In this document: one piece after another, positions 8,283 through 15,881 of the stretch
How positions within the stretch are numbered: the first letter of the stretch is position 1
Layout: the number at the start of each line of letters is the position of its first letter
Assembly: GCA_025353485.1 (NCBI GenBank)
Contig: JANXQO010000172.1
Location: 1 to 64,000 of the forward strand
Direction of reading: 5' to 3'
Source: Chitinophagales bacterium
Lineage (GTDB): Bacteria > Bacteroidota > Bacteroidia > Chitinophagales > Chitinophagaceae
DNA: 64,000 nt
Program-made: the position numbers and the translations under genes
Notes under the pieces: generated by a model
What the model was told of the DNA's origin: nothing
Database searches by the model: none
What the model saw: only the letters and a program-made list of their open reading frames with translations

Positions 8283-8999
8283 ATGAACAAGAAAGCAATT
8301 CTTGCTTTACTGTTAGCAGCATTTGTACCGGCAGTTAGTTACATACTGGTAAAGTATTACAGTGAGAGAGCTGTACAAATGCCTCCCAGGTATTTTAATG
8401 ACAGCGTCGCTGTAAATGAAAAAAATGGTAAAACAACTTATGATACTATCTGGCATCATGTAAAAAATATTTCTTTCACCAATCAGCTTGGGCAGCATGT
8501 TTCCTTATATGATATTAAAGGAAAAATAATTGTAATGGATTTCTTTTTTACACGTTGTCCTACCTTTTGCCCGGGCATGGCAAGATCAATGAAAAAACTG
8601 CAGGATGCTTTTAAGAAAAATGATACCTCCTTTGTACAATTTATTTCGGTAAGTATTGATCCATTGCATGATTCAGTTACGCAGCTAAGAAAGTTTGCTG
8701 ACAAGTTTACTATAAATCCTGATAACTGGTGGTTGGTAACAGGAGATAAAAAAGAAATATATGATTTTGCGTTACAGGAAATGAAAGCAAGTGTAGCAGA
8801 CGCAGAAATAGACACAGGGTTTATTCATACCAGTCTTTTTTTCCTGTTGGACAGGGAAAAAATTGTACGGGGATTTTATGATGGATTTGATTCTGTTGCA
8901 CAACAGAAATTAGTAAGAGATATACCATTGCTCATGCTGGAGAAAGAAAGAAAAAAAACCTTCGGAGAATTTTTAAAAGAATTATTCGGAAGAAGCTGA
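8283..8999 (+). CDS. SCO1/SenC-family copper chaperone
   Basis: A membrane-anchored thioredoxin-fold protein that helps load copper into the CuA site of CoxB. One N-terminal helix (residues 4-24) anchors a periplasmic domain. The copper ligands are C92 and C96 in TRCPTFCPGM and H182 in FIHTSLFF; the FISVSIDP strand and the tail are as expected for the family. Its place right after the oxidase subunits fits the role. It is 238 residues, normal for the family. The ATG at 8283 opens the signal-anchor. Confidence 0.93.
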   Translation: MNKKAILALLLAAFVPAVSYILVKYYSERAVQMPPRYFNDSVAVNEKNGKTTYDTIWHHVKNISFTNQLGQHVSLYDIKGKIIVMDFFFTRCPTFCPGMARSMKKLQDAFKKNDTSFVQFISVSIDPLHDSVTQLRKFADKFTINPDNWWLVTGDKKEIYDFALQEMKASVADAEIDTGFIHTSLFFLLDREKIVRGFYDGFDSVAQQKLVRDIPLLMLEKERKKTFGEFLKELFGRS

Positions 9000-9083
9000 T
9001 AAATCGTGAGAGGCGTAATATAAGACATGAGTATCTCACATTTCACTTCTGCCGTTTCACGATAACCTTAATATAAATATACA

Positions 9084-9707
9084 ATGATTCAAAATAGTAC
9101 CAATATCTTAAGTGCTACTGATCCCGGTTTTCAACCTTATTTAGCAAAGAATGATAAGAGGGCAAAAATATTTATCTGGACTGTTTCAATAATTGTTTTC
9201 CTGGCAGTTGCAATACTTTCAAAAGTAAAATTAAATGTTGATCTTGGTTTTAACCCCCACTTATTTGCAAAGGCTAATGCATTTATAAATTCTGCGGTTA
9301 CTATTTTATTGGGGTTAGGGTTATGGTCCGTTAAGCAAAAAAAATATCTGCTGCATAAAAGAATAATGATTGCTGCAATTATCCTTTCTATATTATTTCT
9401 TGTTTCTTATATCTGTCATCATTTGTTTGCCGGCGAAACAAAATTTGGTGATCTTGATCATAATGGAATTGTAAGCACTGATGAAAAAACACTGGCGGGC
9501 TCTTTACGAATTGTATATTATTTTATTTTAGGAACGCATATTCCTTTAGCAGGAATTATTTTGCCGTTTATTTTATTTACCGCCTACCGCTCTCTTACCG
9601 GCGAATATGAAAGGCATAAAAAATTGGCGAGAATCACATGGCCTGTCTGGTTGTATGTGGCTGTTACAGGTGTTGCAGTTTATTTGATGATAAGCCCTTA
9701 TTATTGA
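9084..9707 (+). CDS. DUF420 membrane protein (oxidase-assembly associated)
   Basis: A 207-residue protein with five hydrophobic segments matching the DUF420 (CtaM/YozB-like) family, which sits beside heme-copper oxidase genes and in Firmicutes is required for making active aa3 oxidase. Conserved histidines appear in KYLLHKRIM, SYICHHLFAG and GTHIPLAGI. The function here is inferred from the family and position, 84 nt after the SCO gene. It is the last gene of the respiratory cluster; no clear terminator follows. Confidence 0.85.
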   Translation: MIQNSTNILSATDPGFQPYLAKNDKRAKIFIWTVSIIVFLAVAILSKVKLNVDLGFNPHLFAKANAFINSAVTILLGLGLWSVKQKKYLLHKRIMIAAIILSILFLVSYICHHLFAGETKFGDLDHNGIVSTDEKTLAGSLRIVYYFILGTHIPLAGIILPFILFTAYRSLTGEYERHKKLARITWPVWLYVAVTGVAVYLMISPYY

Positions 9708-9869
9708 GGAATAATTTCGGATAAGGGTAATGATAACCCCGGTTATAAATTTGATGAAATTCTTTACTGTTATTCGTAGTACTGTAAATTCATTTGGTTT
9801 TAATTTTTGTAAGTTTATATTCTCCAATTTCTGAAAGCTTGTCCTGAATAATTAAACTAAATCTTATTT

Positions 9870-11273
9870 ATGAAAAAAATATTTCTCATTCTTTTATTAC
9901 CATTTGCTTTATATGCACAAAATAGTAAATCACTTTTTGATGCATACATGCAAGCTCAAACTAATTTATATGGGTTCAACGGCAATGTGCTGGTTGTAAA
10001 AAACGGACATGTAATTTATAAGAAATCTTTTGGGTATGCTGATTACAACACAAAAAGAAAATTAGACAGTAACAGCATTTTTGATTGTGGCTCTATTGCC
10101 AAAGAATTTACCGCCATGGGAATTCTGTTGTTGAAAGACAAGGGTATGATCAACTACACAGATACGCTCAGAAAATTCTTTCCTGAACTACCGTATACTA
10201 ATATCACCATACAACAACTGCTTACCCATACTTCTGGCATGCCTAACGGATTCGCAGTAGTATCAAAATATTTTGATCACGACAAGATTGCCTCCAATGA
10301 TGATTTGATTCGTTTGCTGGCTCAGGAAAAGCCACCCGTTTTATTTAAACCCGGCGAAAACATGATGTATTCCGGAACTGCATTCAACTTGCTGGCATCC
10401 ATAATAGAAAAGATCTCCGGGCAACCCTATAAAAAATACATGGAAGAAAAGATTTTTAAGCCATTGGGAATGGTGCATACCATGGTTGCCAATGGCCCCC
10501 GGTCAGAAAAAAATATTCCCGGTTACGCTTATGGGTATGTGTATTCTGATAGTTTGAAAAAGTATGTACGGGCTGATAGTCTGCAGTCGTCCGGGTGGAC
10601 AAGCTACCTGGCTGGTATTACAGGAGAAGGGATAATTATTTCTACAACGGGAGATCTTTTAAAATGGGATCGTGCTCTCAGGAACCATAGCTTACTTACA
10701 GAAACTACCCAAGAGGCAATGCTTTCTAAACAGGCTGAAAGAAATACCGTTCCAAAAGTTAGCTTCGGTTACGGAATAAGAGTTGGAAAAAATGATTTCG
10801 GGAATTATATTTTTCATAACGGAAGCTGGCCAGGGTATATCAGCATGCTTATACGTTATACAAATGAGGATGTAACAGCAATTGTTCTATCCAATAATGA
10901 ATCACATTCAGAGTTTATTGCCGATGCTTTAGTAGCTATCGTCTTAAATAAAAAATTTGTAATGCCTTACGTTCATAAAGAGACTTTGATAAACACTGCT
11001 CCTGATAAATATATTGGCAAGTATATGATGCAGCTCAACAGGCCTCCGTATATGGTTACATTTCCAATAGAGATAATTATAAAAAATAATAAATTATTCA
11101 TTCATCCGCAAGCTGGCCCTGACGTAGAATTGAAACAGGAGTCTGAGACAAAATTCTTTTTTGCTGATGGCACTGACCAGCAAATAGAATTTGAAACAGA
11201 CAACAGTGACAAACATGTTAGTGTATGGCATATTGCATGGGGAGTTAAAAAAGAAATGAAAAAAACTGATTGA
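9870..11273 (+). CDS. Secreted serine hydrolase, beta-lactamase class C family
   Basis: A 467-residue protein with a signal peptide (MKKIFLILLLPFALYAQ) and a penicillin-binding/class C fold. The nucleophile motif is S75-I-A-K78 (DCGSIAKEF). The second motif is Y167-S-G where most relatives have Y-x-N, and the third is HNGSWPG in place of KTG. A short C-terminal beta domain follows residue 370. It is likely a periplasmic D-aminopeptidase or esterase-like enzyme; I see no reason to call it a resistance enzyme. It stands alone, convergent with the next gene, which ends 41 nt away. Confidence 0.88.
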   Translation: MKKIFLILLLPFALYAQNSKSLFDAYMQAQTNLYGFNGNVLVVKNGHVIYKKSFGYADYNTKRKLDSNSIFDCGSIAKEFTAMGILLLKDKGMINYTDTLRKFFPELPYTNITIQQLLTHTSGMPNGFAVVSKYFDHDKIASNDDLIRLLAQEKPPVLFKPGENMMYSGTAFNLLASIIEKISGQPYKKYMEEKIFKPLGMVHTMVANGPRSEKNIPGYAYGYVYSDSLKKYVRADSLQSSGWTSYLAGITGEGIIISTTGDLLKWDRALRNHSLLTETTQEAMLSKQAERNTVPKVSFGYGIRVGKNDFGNYIFHNGSWPGYISMLIRYTNEDVTAIVLSNNESHSEFIADALVAIVLNKKFVMPYVHKETLINTAPDKYIGKYMMQLNRPPYMVTFPIEIIIKNNKLFIHPQAGPDVELKQESETKFFFADGTDQQIEFETDNSDKHVSVWHIAWGVKKEMKKTD

Positions 11274-11314
11274 AATTTTAAATTTGTTTAAATCATTCCG
11301 ATAACTATCCGGGA

Positions 11315-11707
11315 TTACAGACCAAGTTCCTTTGCAGGGTCCCAAAACAATTTTTCAAAACTAATAATAGTATCTTCTTCAACTATTATTTTTTCTTTTG
11401 CAAGAAGCTCTTCCATTAAGGTTGGCGTTGCAAAATGCGCTTTGCCACTAAGCATTCCATTTCTGTTTACAACCCTGTGAGCCGGCACTTTCAGTTTGGC
11501 AGAATGTGCTGCATTCATTGCCCAGCCTACCATCCGGGCAGATAATTTTGTGCCCAGATAATTGGCAATTGCACCATAAGATGTAACCCTGCCTTTAGGG
11601 ATTTGCCGGACTACCCCATACACATCTTCAAAAAAACTGTATTCTTTATTCAGGGTTCCTGGCTTCTCAGCTGGTTTTTTAAGTAAGTTATTTTTTAATT
11701 TTTTCAT
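11315..11707 (-). CDS. Alkyltransferase-like (MGMT fold) DNA-binding protein
   Basis: A 130-residue protein with the O6-alkylguanine-DNA alkyltransferase DNA-binding domain: VVRQIPKGRVTSYGAIA is the recognition-helix region and PAHRVVNRNG is the active-site loop. The reactive cysteine of the PCHRV motif is replaced by Ala, so it cannot transfer alkyl groups; such alkyltransferase-like proteins bind O6-alkylguanine and recruit nucleotide excision repair. It overlaps the preceding DUF5522 gene by 20 nt, so the two are probably translated together. Confidence 0.85.
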   Translation of the reverse strand: MKKLKNNLLKKPAEKPGTLNKEYSFFEDVYGVVRQIPKGRVTSYGAIANYLGTKLSARMVGWAMNAAHSAKLKVPAHRVVNRNGMLSGKAHFATPTLMEELLAKEKIIVEEDTIISFEKLFWDPAKELGL

Positions 11708-11882
11708 CTTCTCTTAAAGATAATAATTTACTTCTTTCAGGCTCTGTAACATTTTCATAATTGTATGGGCAATGCCTGCATCCATTGCCACAACATGTCC
11801 CTCTTTGTAAAAGATATTTTTCTGTAAATACTAATAGCCCGCTTGCATCAAAATAATATTCTTCACCTTCAATTAATTCCAT
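11688..11882 (-). CDS. DUF5522 small cysteine-rich protein
   Basis: A 64-residue protein with the motif CCGNGCRHCPYNY near residues 30-43, which defines DUF5522; the cysteines suggest a metal or Fe-S site. Its function is unknown. The start ATG is at 11882, 32 nt after trmB stops on the same strand, and its 3' end overlaps the alkyltransferase-like gene, giving a trmB-DUF5522-ATL operon. Confidence 0.8.
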   Translation of the reverse strand: MELIEGEEYYFDASGLLVFTEKYLLQRGTCCGNGCRHCPYNYENVTEPERSKLLSLREDEKIKK

Positions 11883-11914
11883 AATAAATTTAATTCTGGC
11901 ATCGGTTTATTAAC

Positions 11915-12613
11915 TCATGTTTTCTGAGGTGAAAAAATCGTATTTAATTTTTCATCATTATCCTCTATTGTTTCAGGAAGCGAAAAGCATAAATAAAAAA
12001 TAGTATTGCTTTTCGCAATGTCCATGCTTTCGTAATGTGTTTTAATTTTTAGTTCGGCTGTAATGTTCTCATTTTTATAAAGATCATTAATATCAGAAAC
12101 AGTTTTTAAATCATATAAGTCTATCACTGTTTTGGTAAAATGATAAAGATCCGGCGAATCTGTCTTAAGATGTATTAGTCCATTGGGTTTTAAGAATTGA
12201 GTATACAATCTCAAAAATTTTGGATGCGTTAATCTTTTTCTTGTTTTTGATTTACGCAAATACGGATCGGGGAAGGTTATCCATATTTCAGCGACCTCAT
12301 TTTTACTAAAATATTGGTTTATCTTATTTATCTGTGTTCTTAAAAAACCAACATTCATCATTTTACAGGCCAAAGCAATTTTAGCTCCTGCCCACATTCT
12401 GTTGCCTTTTATGTCAACACCTATAAAATTTTTATCCAAATAGAGTTTCCCCAATCCAACTGTATATTCTCCTTTACCACATGCCAGTTCTAAAATAATT
12501 GGATTATCATTTTTAAAAAATTCATTCCATTTTCCCTGCATGTTTTCAGGGTACTCCATCACGTTTGCAAATGATTTTATTTCTTTAAAACGAATAAGTT
12601 TTTTTTGTGCCAT
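11915..12613 (-). CDS. trmB: tRNA (guanine-N7-)-methyltransferase
   Basis: TrmB makes m7G46 in the tRNA variable loop using S-adenosylmethionine. The SAM-binding motif is ILELACGKGEYT near residue 42, and the substrate-binding ITFPDPYLRKSKTRKRL near residue 113 is the family signature. I chose ATG 12613 (MAQKKLIRF) over an in-frame TTG nine bases upstream. It starts an operon with the DUF5522 and alkyltransferase-like genes and is divergent from the secreted protein at 12752. Confidence 0.93.
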   Translation of the reverse strand: MAQKKLIRFKEIKSFANVMEYPENMQGKWNEFFKNDNPIILELACGKGEYTVGLGKLYLDKNFIGVDIKGNRMWAGAKIALACKMMNVGFLRTQINKINQYFSKNEVAEIWITFPDPYLRKSKTRKRLTHPKFLRLYTQFLKPNGLIHLKTDSPDLYHFTKTVIDLYDLKTVSDINDLYKNENITAELKIKTHYESMDIAKSNTIFYLCFSLPETIEDNDEKLNTIFSPQKT

Positions 12614-12699
12614 GGCTTGCAAAAGTAAATGAGTAGTTCTTAAAAAATAAAACTGTGCTAAAATTTATAACTATAATAAAAGTGAATAACGAAGTTGTT

Positions 12700-12707
12700 T
12701 AAGTTTG
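12700..12707 (+). promoter_or_regulatory. Candidate -7 promoter element
   Basis: TAAGTTTG is a perfect match to TAnnTTTG, 45 nt upstream of the ATG at 12752. A -33 TTG with ideal spacing is not apparent. Confidence 0.35.
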
Positions 12708-12751
12708 CACCAAACCAATAGAATGAAACCCATTGCCTTAAAATTTCTGAT

Positions 12752-13258
12752 ATGATAAAAACTGCGCTGGCAATTCTTTTATTTATTTTATTCAATTCTT
12801 CATTTGCCCAACATATTCAATACAGGGATAAAAAAAAGCCGGTGGCTAAAACAGTTGATCCCATTCCGCAGCCAATTCCTGTTCCTGATAATACCATTAA
12901 AGTAATGCCTGTTATTGCAGATACCAATAAGGTTTTAACTAAAAGCAGGGTAGCTTTTACAATGAACCCCCGCCCCAAAAAACTGTATGTTGAAGAACAG
13001 AATATGTGTAATTTGTTGTCACGTCCTGAGATTGCCCCAACACTTCCCATTGTAATAAATAAAGTTTCTCCGGAGATGGTTGCAATGTTAAAGAAAAGAT
13101 ACGAAGGCCGTTTATACAGTATCACCGCTCTCAATATGTTTGATGAGAGATTGAAATATAAATTAAAGATCTGCGATAAAGACAATGGCAAATTCCGCAG
13201 TGAGTATCTTGATAAAGATGCGAATGTTGTAAACGATCCCGATTTTGATTATCAATAA
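12752..13258 (+). CDS. Secreted protein of unknown function
   Basis: A 168-residue protein with a signal peptide (MIKTALAILLFILFNSSFAQ). A Pro/Lys-rich spacer (residues 28-50) precedes a C-terminal half with MNPRPKKLY and KYKLKICDKDNGKFRSEYLD. I do not recognise a family. It is probably periplasmic or outer-membrane associated. It converges with the gene at 13275, with only 16 nt between their ends. Confidence 0.7.
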   Translation: MIKTALAILLFILFNSSFAQHIQYRDKKKPVAKTVDPIPQPIPVPDNTIKVMPVIADTNKVLTKSRVAFTMNPRPKKLYVEEQNMCNLLSRPEIAPTLPIVINKVSPEMVAMLKKRYEGRLYSITALNMFDERLKYKLKICDKDNGKFRSEYLDKDANVVNDPDFDYQ

Positions 13259-13274
13259 TTACAAGGGAGGGAAA

Positions 13275-13769
13275 TTATTCACAAAGTTGGATAGTATTTG
13301 CCACCTGAGTGCTGAACTGTATCTTATTTACTTTAGCAACTTTATTATAATAGAGGATCAATACACCATAAGCTGTTTTAAAAGCATCCCAGCTCACGTC
13401 TTTTATTTGCGGCTGCCCCAACCATTTAAATAAACTATTTCGTGACGCTCCTATTAAAGGGATGCTTAAGTGACCTTTAAAGGCAGGGCCTATTTCTACA
13501 TAATCACGGCCCGTATAGAAATATATATCCCTGTCTTTATAAAAAACACCCCCACCGCATTTAGACGAATTGCCTTCTTCTTCAAAACTGGTGAAGCACG
13601 GAAATTTAAGTTTGATCTGTCCGACAGTGGAAGTTGGAACAATAGCTCCGTTAACTATTCCATCCAGTATATCAATACTGATAACTGGACAAATGGGTGT
13701 TGTTTTTAATTGAGCCGAAGTAACGGTACATGATAACAAGAAGAAAAGAGAGGCAATAAACCCTTTCAT
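13275..13769 (-). CDS. Secreted protein of unknown function
   Basis: A 164-residue protein when begun at ATG 13769, which opens a clean signal peptide (MKGFIASLFFLLSCTVTSAQ); a longer GTG start at 13805 would put twelve hydrophilic residues ahead of it. Two or three cysteines (TTPICPVIS, LKFPCF, SSKCGGG) suggest disulfides. The segment FKWLGQPQIKDVSWDAFKTAYGVLILYYN resembles small SmpA/OmlA-like domains in pattern only. No family is assigned. Its upstream side faces the tRNA-like RNA and terminator. Confidence 0.65.
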   Translation of the reverse strand: MKGFIASLFFLLSCTVTSAQLKTTPICPVISIDILDGIVNGAIVPTSTVGQIKLKFPCFTSFEEEGNSSKCGGGVFYKDRDIYFYTGRDYVEIGPAFKGHLSIPLIGASRNSLFKWLGQPQIKDVSWDAFKTAYGVLILYYNKVAKVNKIQFSTQVANTIQLCE

Positions 13770-13910
13770 ATAAATATTAATTTGATCCGACGAAAAAGTA
13801 GACACCCGATATAAAGCAAATTCCTTGCTAACTTGTATTAGCGTTTAGTTATCTTCCTGAAGAAAAATTTTGAAAAGAAATGCCTGATTAGTGAAGCTCA
13901 TATAAATAAA

Positions 13911-13953
13911 AAACCGTTAACACTTTGGTTATAAAATGTTAACGGTTTTTTAA
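13911..13953 (-). terminator. Intrinsic terminator for the tRNA-like RNA
   Basis: On the minus strand, AACCGTTAACA pairs with TGTTAACGGTT around a 14-nt loop and is followed by a T run. It begins directly after the 3' end of the RNA at 13955, showing that the RNA is a transcription unit of its own. The A run on the other side means it could also work in the opposite direction. Confidence 0.85.
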
Positions 13954-13954
13954 G

Positions 13955-14125
13955 CTGTAGGGGGAGGGATCGAACCTCCACGAGGCAGTTAGCTATAGCA
14001 CAAAGTTCAGTGGTCGACCCTGGTCGAATCAGTATTGCTACCGAGACGGCTCTATGCTACGTTTGTCCTGTTATCCTCACCCCCGAGACAAGAGGGTATG
14101 TCTGCCAAAATTTCATCACCCCACA
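13955..14125 (-). ncRNA. tRNA-like RNA with ~100-nt variable domain
   Basis: Read on the minus strand this folds as a type II tRNA cloverleaf with an oversized variable arm. The acceptor stem is UGUGGGG (14125-14119) with CCCUACA (13962-13956), seven pairs including one G-U. U8 G9 follow, then a 3-bp D stem AUG/CAU with a GG-containing D loop ending GGCAGA, much like tRNA-Leu/Ser. The anticodon stem is CCCUC/GGGGG with loop UUGUCUC, which by position would give anticodon GUC but with an abnormal U37. The T arm GGAGG-UUCGAUC-CCUCC (13979-13963) is perfect. The discriminator is G and no CCA is encoded. Between anticodon and T arms lie 100 nt (14079-13980) that fold: GAGG/CCUC, CAG/CUG, UAGCAUAG with CUAU(A)GCUA, and a UCGAC-CAGG-GUCGA hairpin. 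It lacks the tmRNA tag frame and the SRP RNA consensus. Function unknown. Confidence 0.65.
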
Positions 14126-14263
14126 ATTTTTAAGAACTTTGTAAAGTACAAATCTAAAATAAGTTCTAATTATAAAGAAATAAATCAAAATAAATTTAAA
14201 AAAAATACGTTTCATTCAATAATTGTGTGTTTATTTAAATACTTTCAAAAATTGATATACTAA

Positions 14264-14737
14264 ATGGCAGCCAAATTAAATCTTGACAAATTAGATCTCC
14301 AGATAATTCATGAAATGCTTCATGGAGATGACCTTCCTTATGCCGAGTTAGGCAAAAAATTATTCGTTAGCGGAGGTACAATCCATGTTCGTATAAAAAA
14401 ACTGGAAGAACTTGGGATTGTACAAGGAAAAAAAATTAGGGTAGATCTAAAGCAATTGGGATATGATATCACTGCTTTTGCGGGAATTTTTTTAGAAAAA
14501 AGTTCTTTGTACGATGCAGTTGCAAAAGAACTTGAACGCATTCCGGAGATTGTAAGATTGAATTATACAACTGGTAATTACAGTATGTTTATTGAAATAG
14601 TTTGTAAAGACATAAACCAGCTTCGCTCAATTTTACATGACGATCTACAAAATATAAAAGGGATAGAAAGAACAGAAACATTTATTTCTTTAGATGAAGG
14701 ATTCAACAGGAATGTACAAATTGCTTCTAAAGAATAA
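14264..14737 (+). CDS. Lrp/AsnC family transcriptional regulator
   Basis: A 157-residue regulator with an N-terminal winged helix-turn-helix (LDLQIIHEMLHGDD, then GTIHVRIKKLEELGIV, residues 7-55) and a C-terminal RAM ligand-binding domain (DITAFAGIFLEKSSLY onward). Such proteins form octamers that sense amino acids or other small ligands. The length and domain order are normal for the family. It begins a + strand unit and converges with the ABC permease gene, 8 nt away. It could regulate that peptide permease, but this is inference from position. Confidence 0.92.
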   Translation: MAAKLNLDKLDLQIIHEMLHGDDLPYAELGKKLFVSGGTIHVRIKKLEELGIVQGKKIRVDLKQLGYDITAFAGIFLEKSSLYDAVAKELERIPEIVRLNYTTGNYSMFIEIVCKDINQLRSILHDDLQNIKGIERTETFISLDEGFNRNVQIASKE

Positions 14738-14745
14738 ATAATCTC

Positions 14746-15846
14746 TCACATTTTCCCTCTCACATCAAGTGCATCTCTTAAACCATTTCCTAAAAGATTA
14801 AAAGCTAATACAAGAATCATTATTGCAAAGCCGGGAGCCAGCGCCAGCATTGGATTATGCGTAATGATGAAGTTGTAATTTTCTTTTATCATTAATCCCC
14901 AGCTTGGTTGCGGCGGCTGTACACCTACTCCTAAAAAACTTAAACCTGCTTCTACAATAATTGCAGTAGCAAAGTTGGATGCGGCAATAACAATCACAGG
15001 TCCCAAAACATTTGGTAAAATGTGCTGTACAATTATTCTCATATCTTTTAAGCCCAATGCTTTTGCTGCCTGTATATATTCCATCTCTCTTAGCGCTATC
15101 ACCTGCCCACGTATAAGCCTTGCAACAGAAACCCACATCGTTAACCCGACTGCAATAAAAATTTGCCAGAAGCCTTTGCCCAAAGCAAGTGTGATACCAA
15201 AAACCAATAATAATGTTGGAATGCTCCAAATAACATTAATGAGCCACATAATAATAGTATCAGTTTTGCCGCGAAAATATCCTGCAAGCGAACCGAGAAT
15301 AATTCCTATAGTAAGAGAAATTAAAACTGTTATTAAACCCACAGCCAGGCTTACTCTTATACCAACTATCAAACGGCTTAAAATATCTCTGCCAAATCTA
15401 TCAGTGCCAAGCCAAAAAGTTTTTGAAACAATATAATTTTCGGATGGCAACTTTGATTTTGGAATAGTTATTCTATCCTCTACGCCATCATCAATAAATT
15501 TTTGAATAATAACGGAGTCGCCATTTTGTTGATACCCGTTTATTGGGATCAAATTAAATGCATCTTCTTTTCCATACAATAATCTTTTAAAAAAATCAGT
15601 ATGAGGTATATCTTTTTCTTTTTTTGTTTTGATGAATTCTTTTTTATAGCCGGGTTTTTTTGCCTGTATCTCTACAATTTGTCTGTCTGCATTTGGTGTG
15701 GAATCGTTAGCAATAAAGTATGCAAATATGCCGGTGAGGATGGATAAAAAAATTATCACTAATCCAAACATTGCACCTTTATTCTTTTTTAAACGCCGCC
15801 ATGCGTTTTGAGAAAATGAGAATGACGGGTGAGTAAGTTTGCTCAT
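14746..15846 (-). CDS. Peptide ABC transporter permease, DppC/OppC type
   Basis: A 366-residue inner-membrane permease. An N-terminal helix (about residues 24-46) is followed by a periplasmic stretch of some 110 residues, then five helices. The cytoplasmic EAA loop is visible as EAGLSFLGVGVQPPQPSWG, typical of OppC/DppC. The segment FWLGTDRFGRDILSRLIVG is the standard start of the core. No partner permease, ATPase or binding protein lies nearby, so the rest of the transporter must be encoded elsewhere. The glycosyltransferase gene ends 35 nt upstream on the same strand. Confidence 0.92.
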   Translation of the reverse strand: MSKLTHPSFSFSQNAWRRLKKNKGAMFGLVIIFLSILTGIFAYFIANDSTPNADRQIVEIQAKKPGYKKEFIKTKKEKDIPHTDFFKRLLYGKEDAFNLIPINGYQQNGDSVIIQKFIDDGVEDRITIPKSKLPSENYIVSKTFWLGTDRFGRDILSRLIVGIRVSLAVGLITVLISLTIGIILGSLAGYFRGKTDTIIMWLINVIWSIPTLLLVFGITLALGKGFWQIFIAVGLTMWVSVARLIRGQVIALREMEYIQAAKALGLKDMRIIVQHILPNVLGPVIVIAASNFATAIIVEAGLSFLGVGVQPPQPSWGLMIKENYNFIITHNPMLALAPGFAIMILVLAFNLLGNGLRDALDVRGKM

Positions 15847-15881
15847 TATTTATTAAGACAATTTACAAATAGACAATTTAA

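Noticed and set aside
9870-11273. Antibiotic-resistance beta-lactamase
   Set aside because: The Y-S-G and H-N-G motifs and overall length fit the broad serine hydrolase family; nothing points to resistance.
13955-14125. tmRNA, SRP RNA or RNase P RNA as identity of the tRNA-like RNA
   Set aside because: No tag reading frame or tmRNA 5' consensus, no GGAAGCAGCC-type SRP loop, and no RNase P consensus blocks; the D-arm sequence is that of a type II tRNA.
14054-14263. A 69-residue forward reading frame before the Lrp gene
   Set aside because: It is read antisense through the tRNA-like RNA and AT-rich spacer, with no start signal or motif.
14975-15436. A 153-residue forward frame within the ABC permease gene
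   Set aside because: Antisense shadow of a clear OppC/DppC-type permease.
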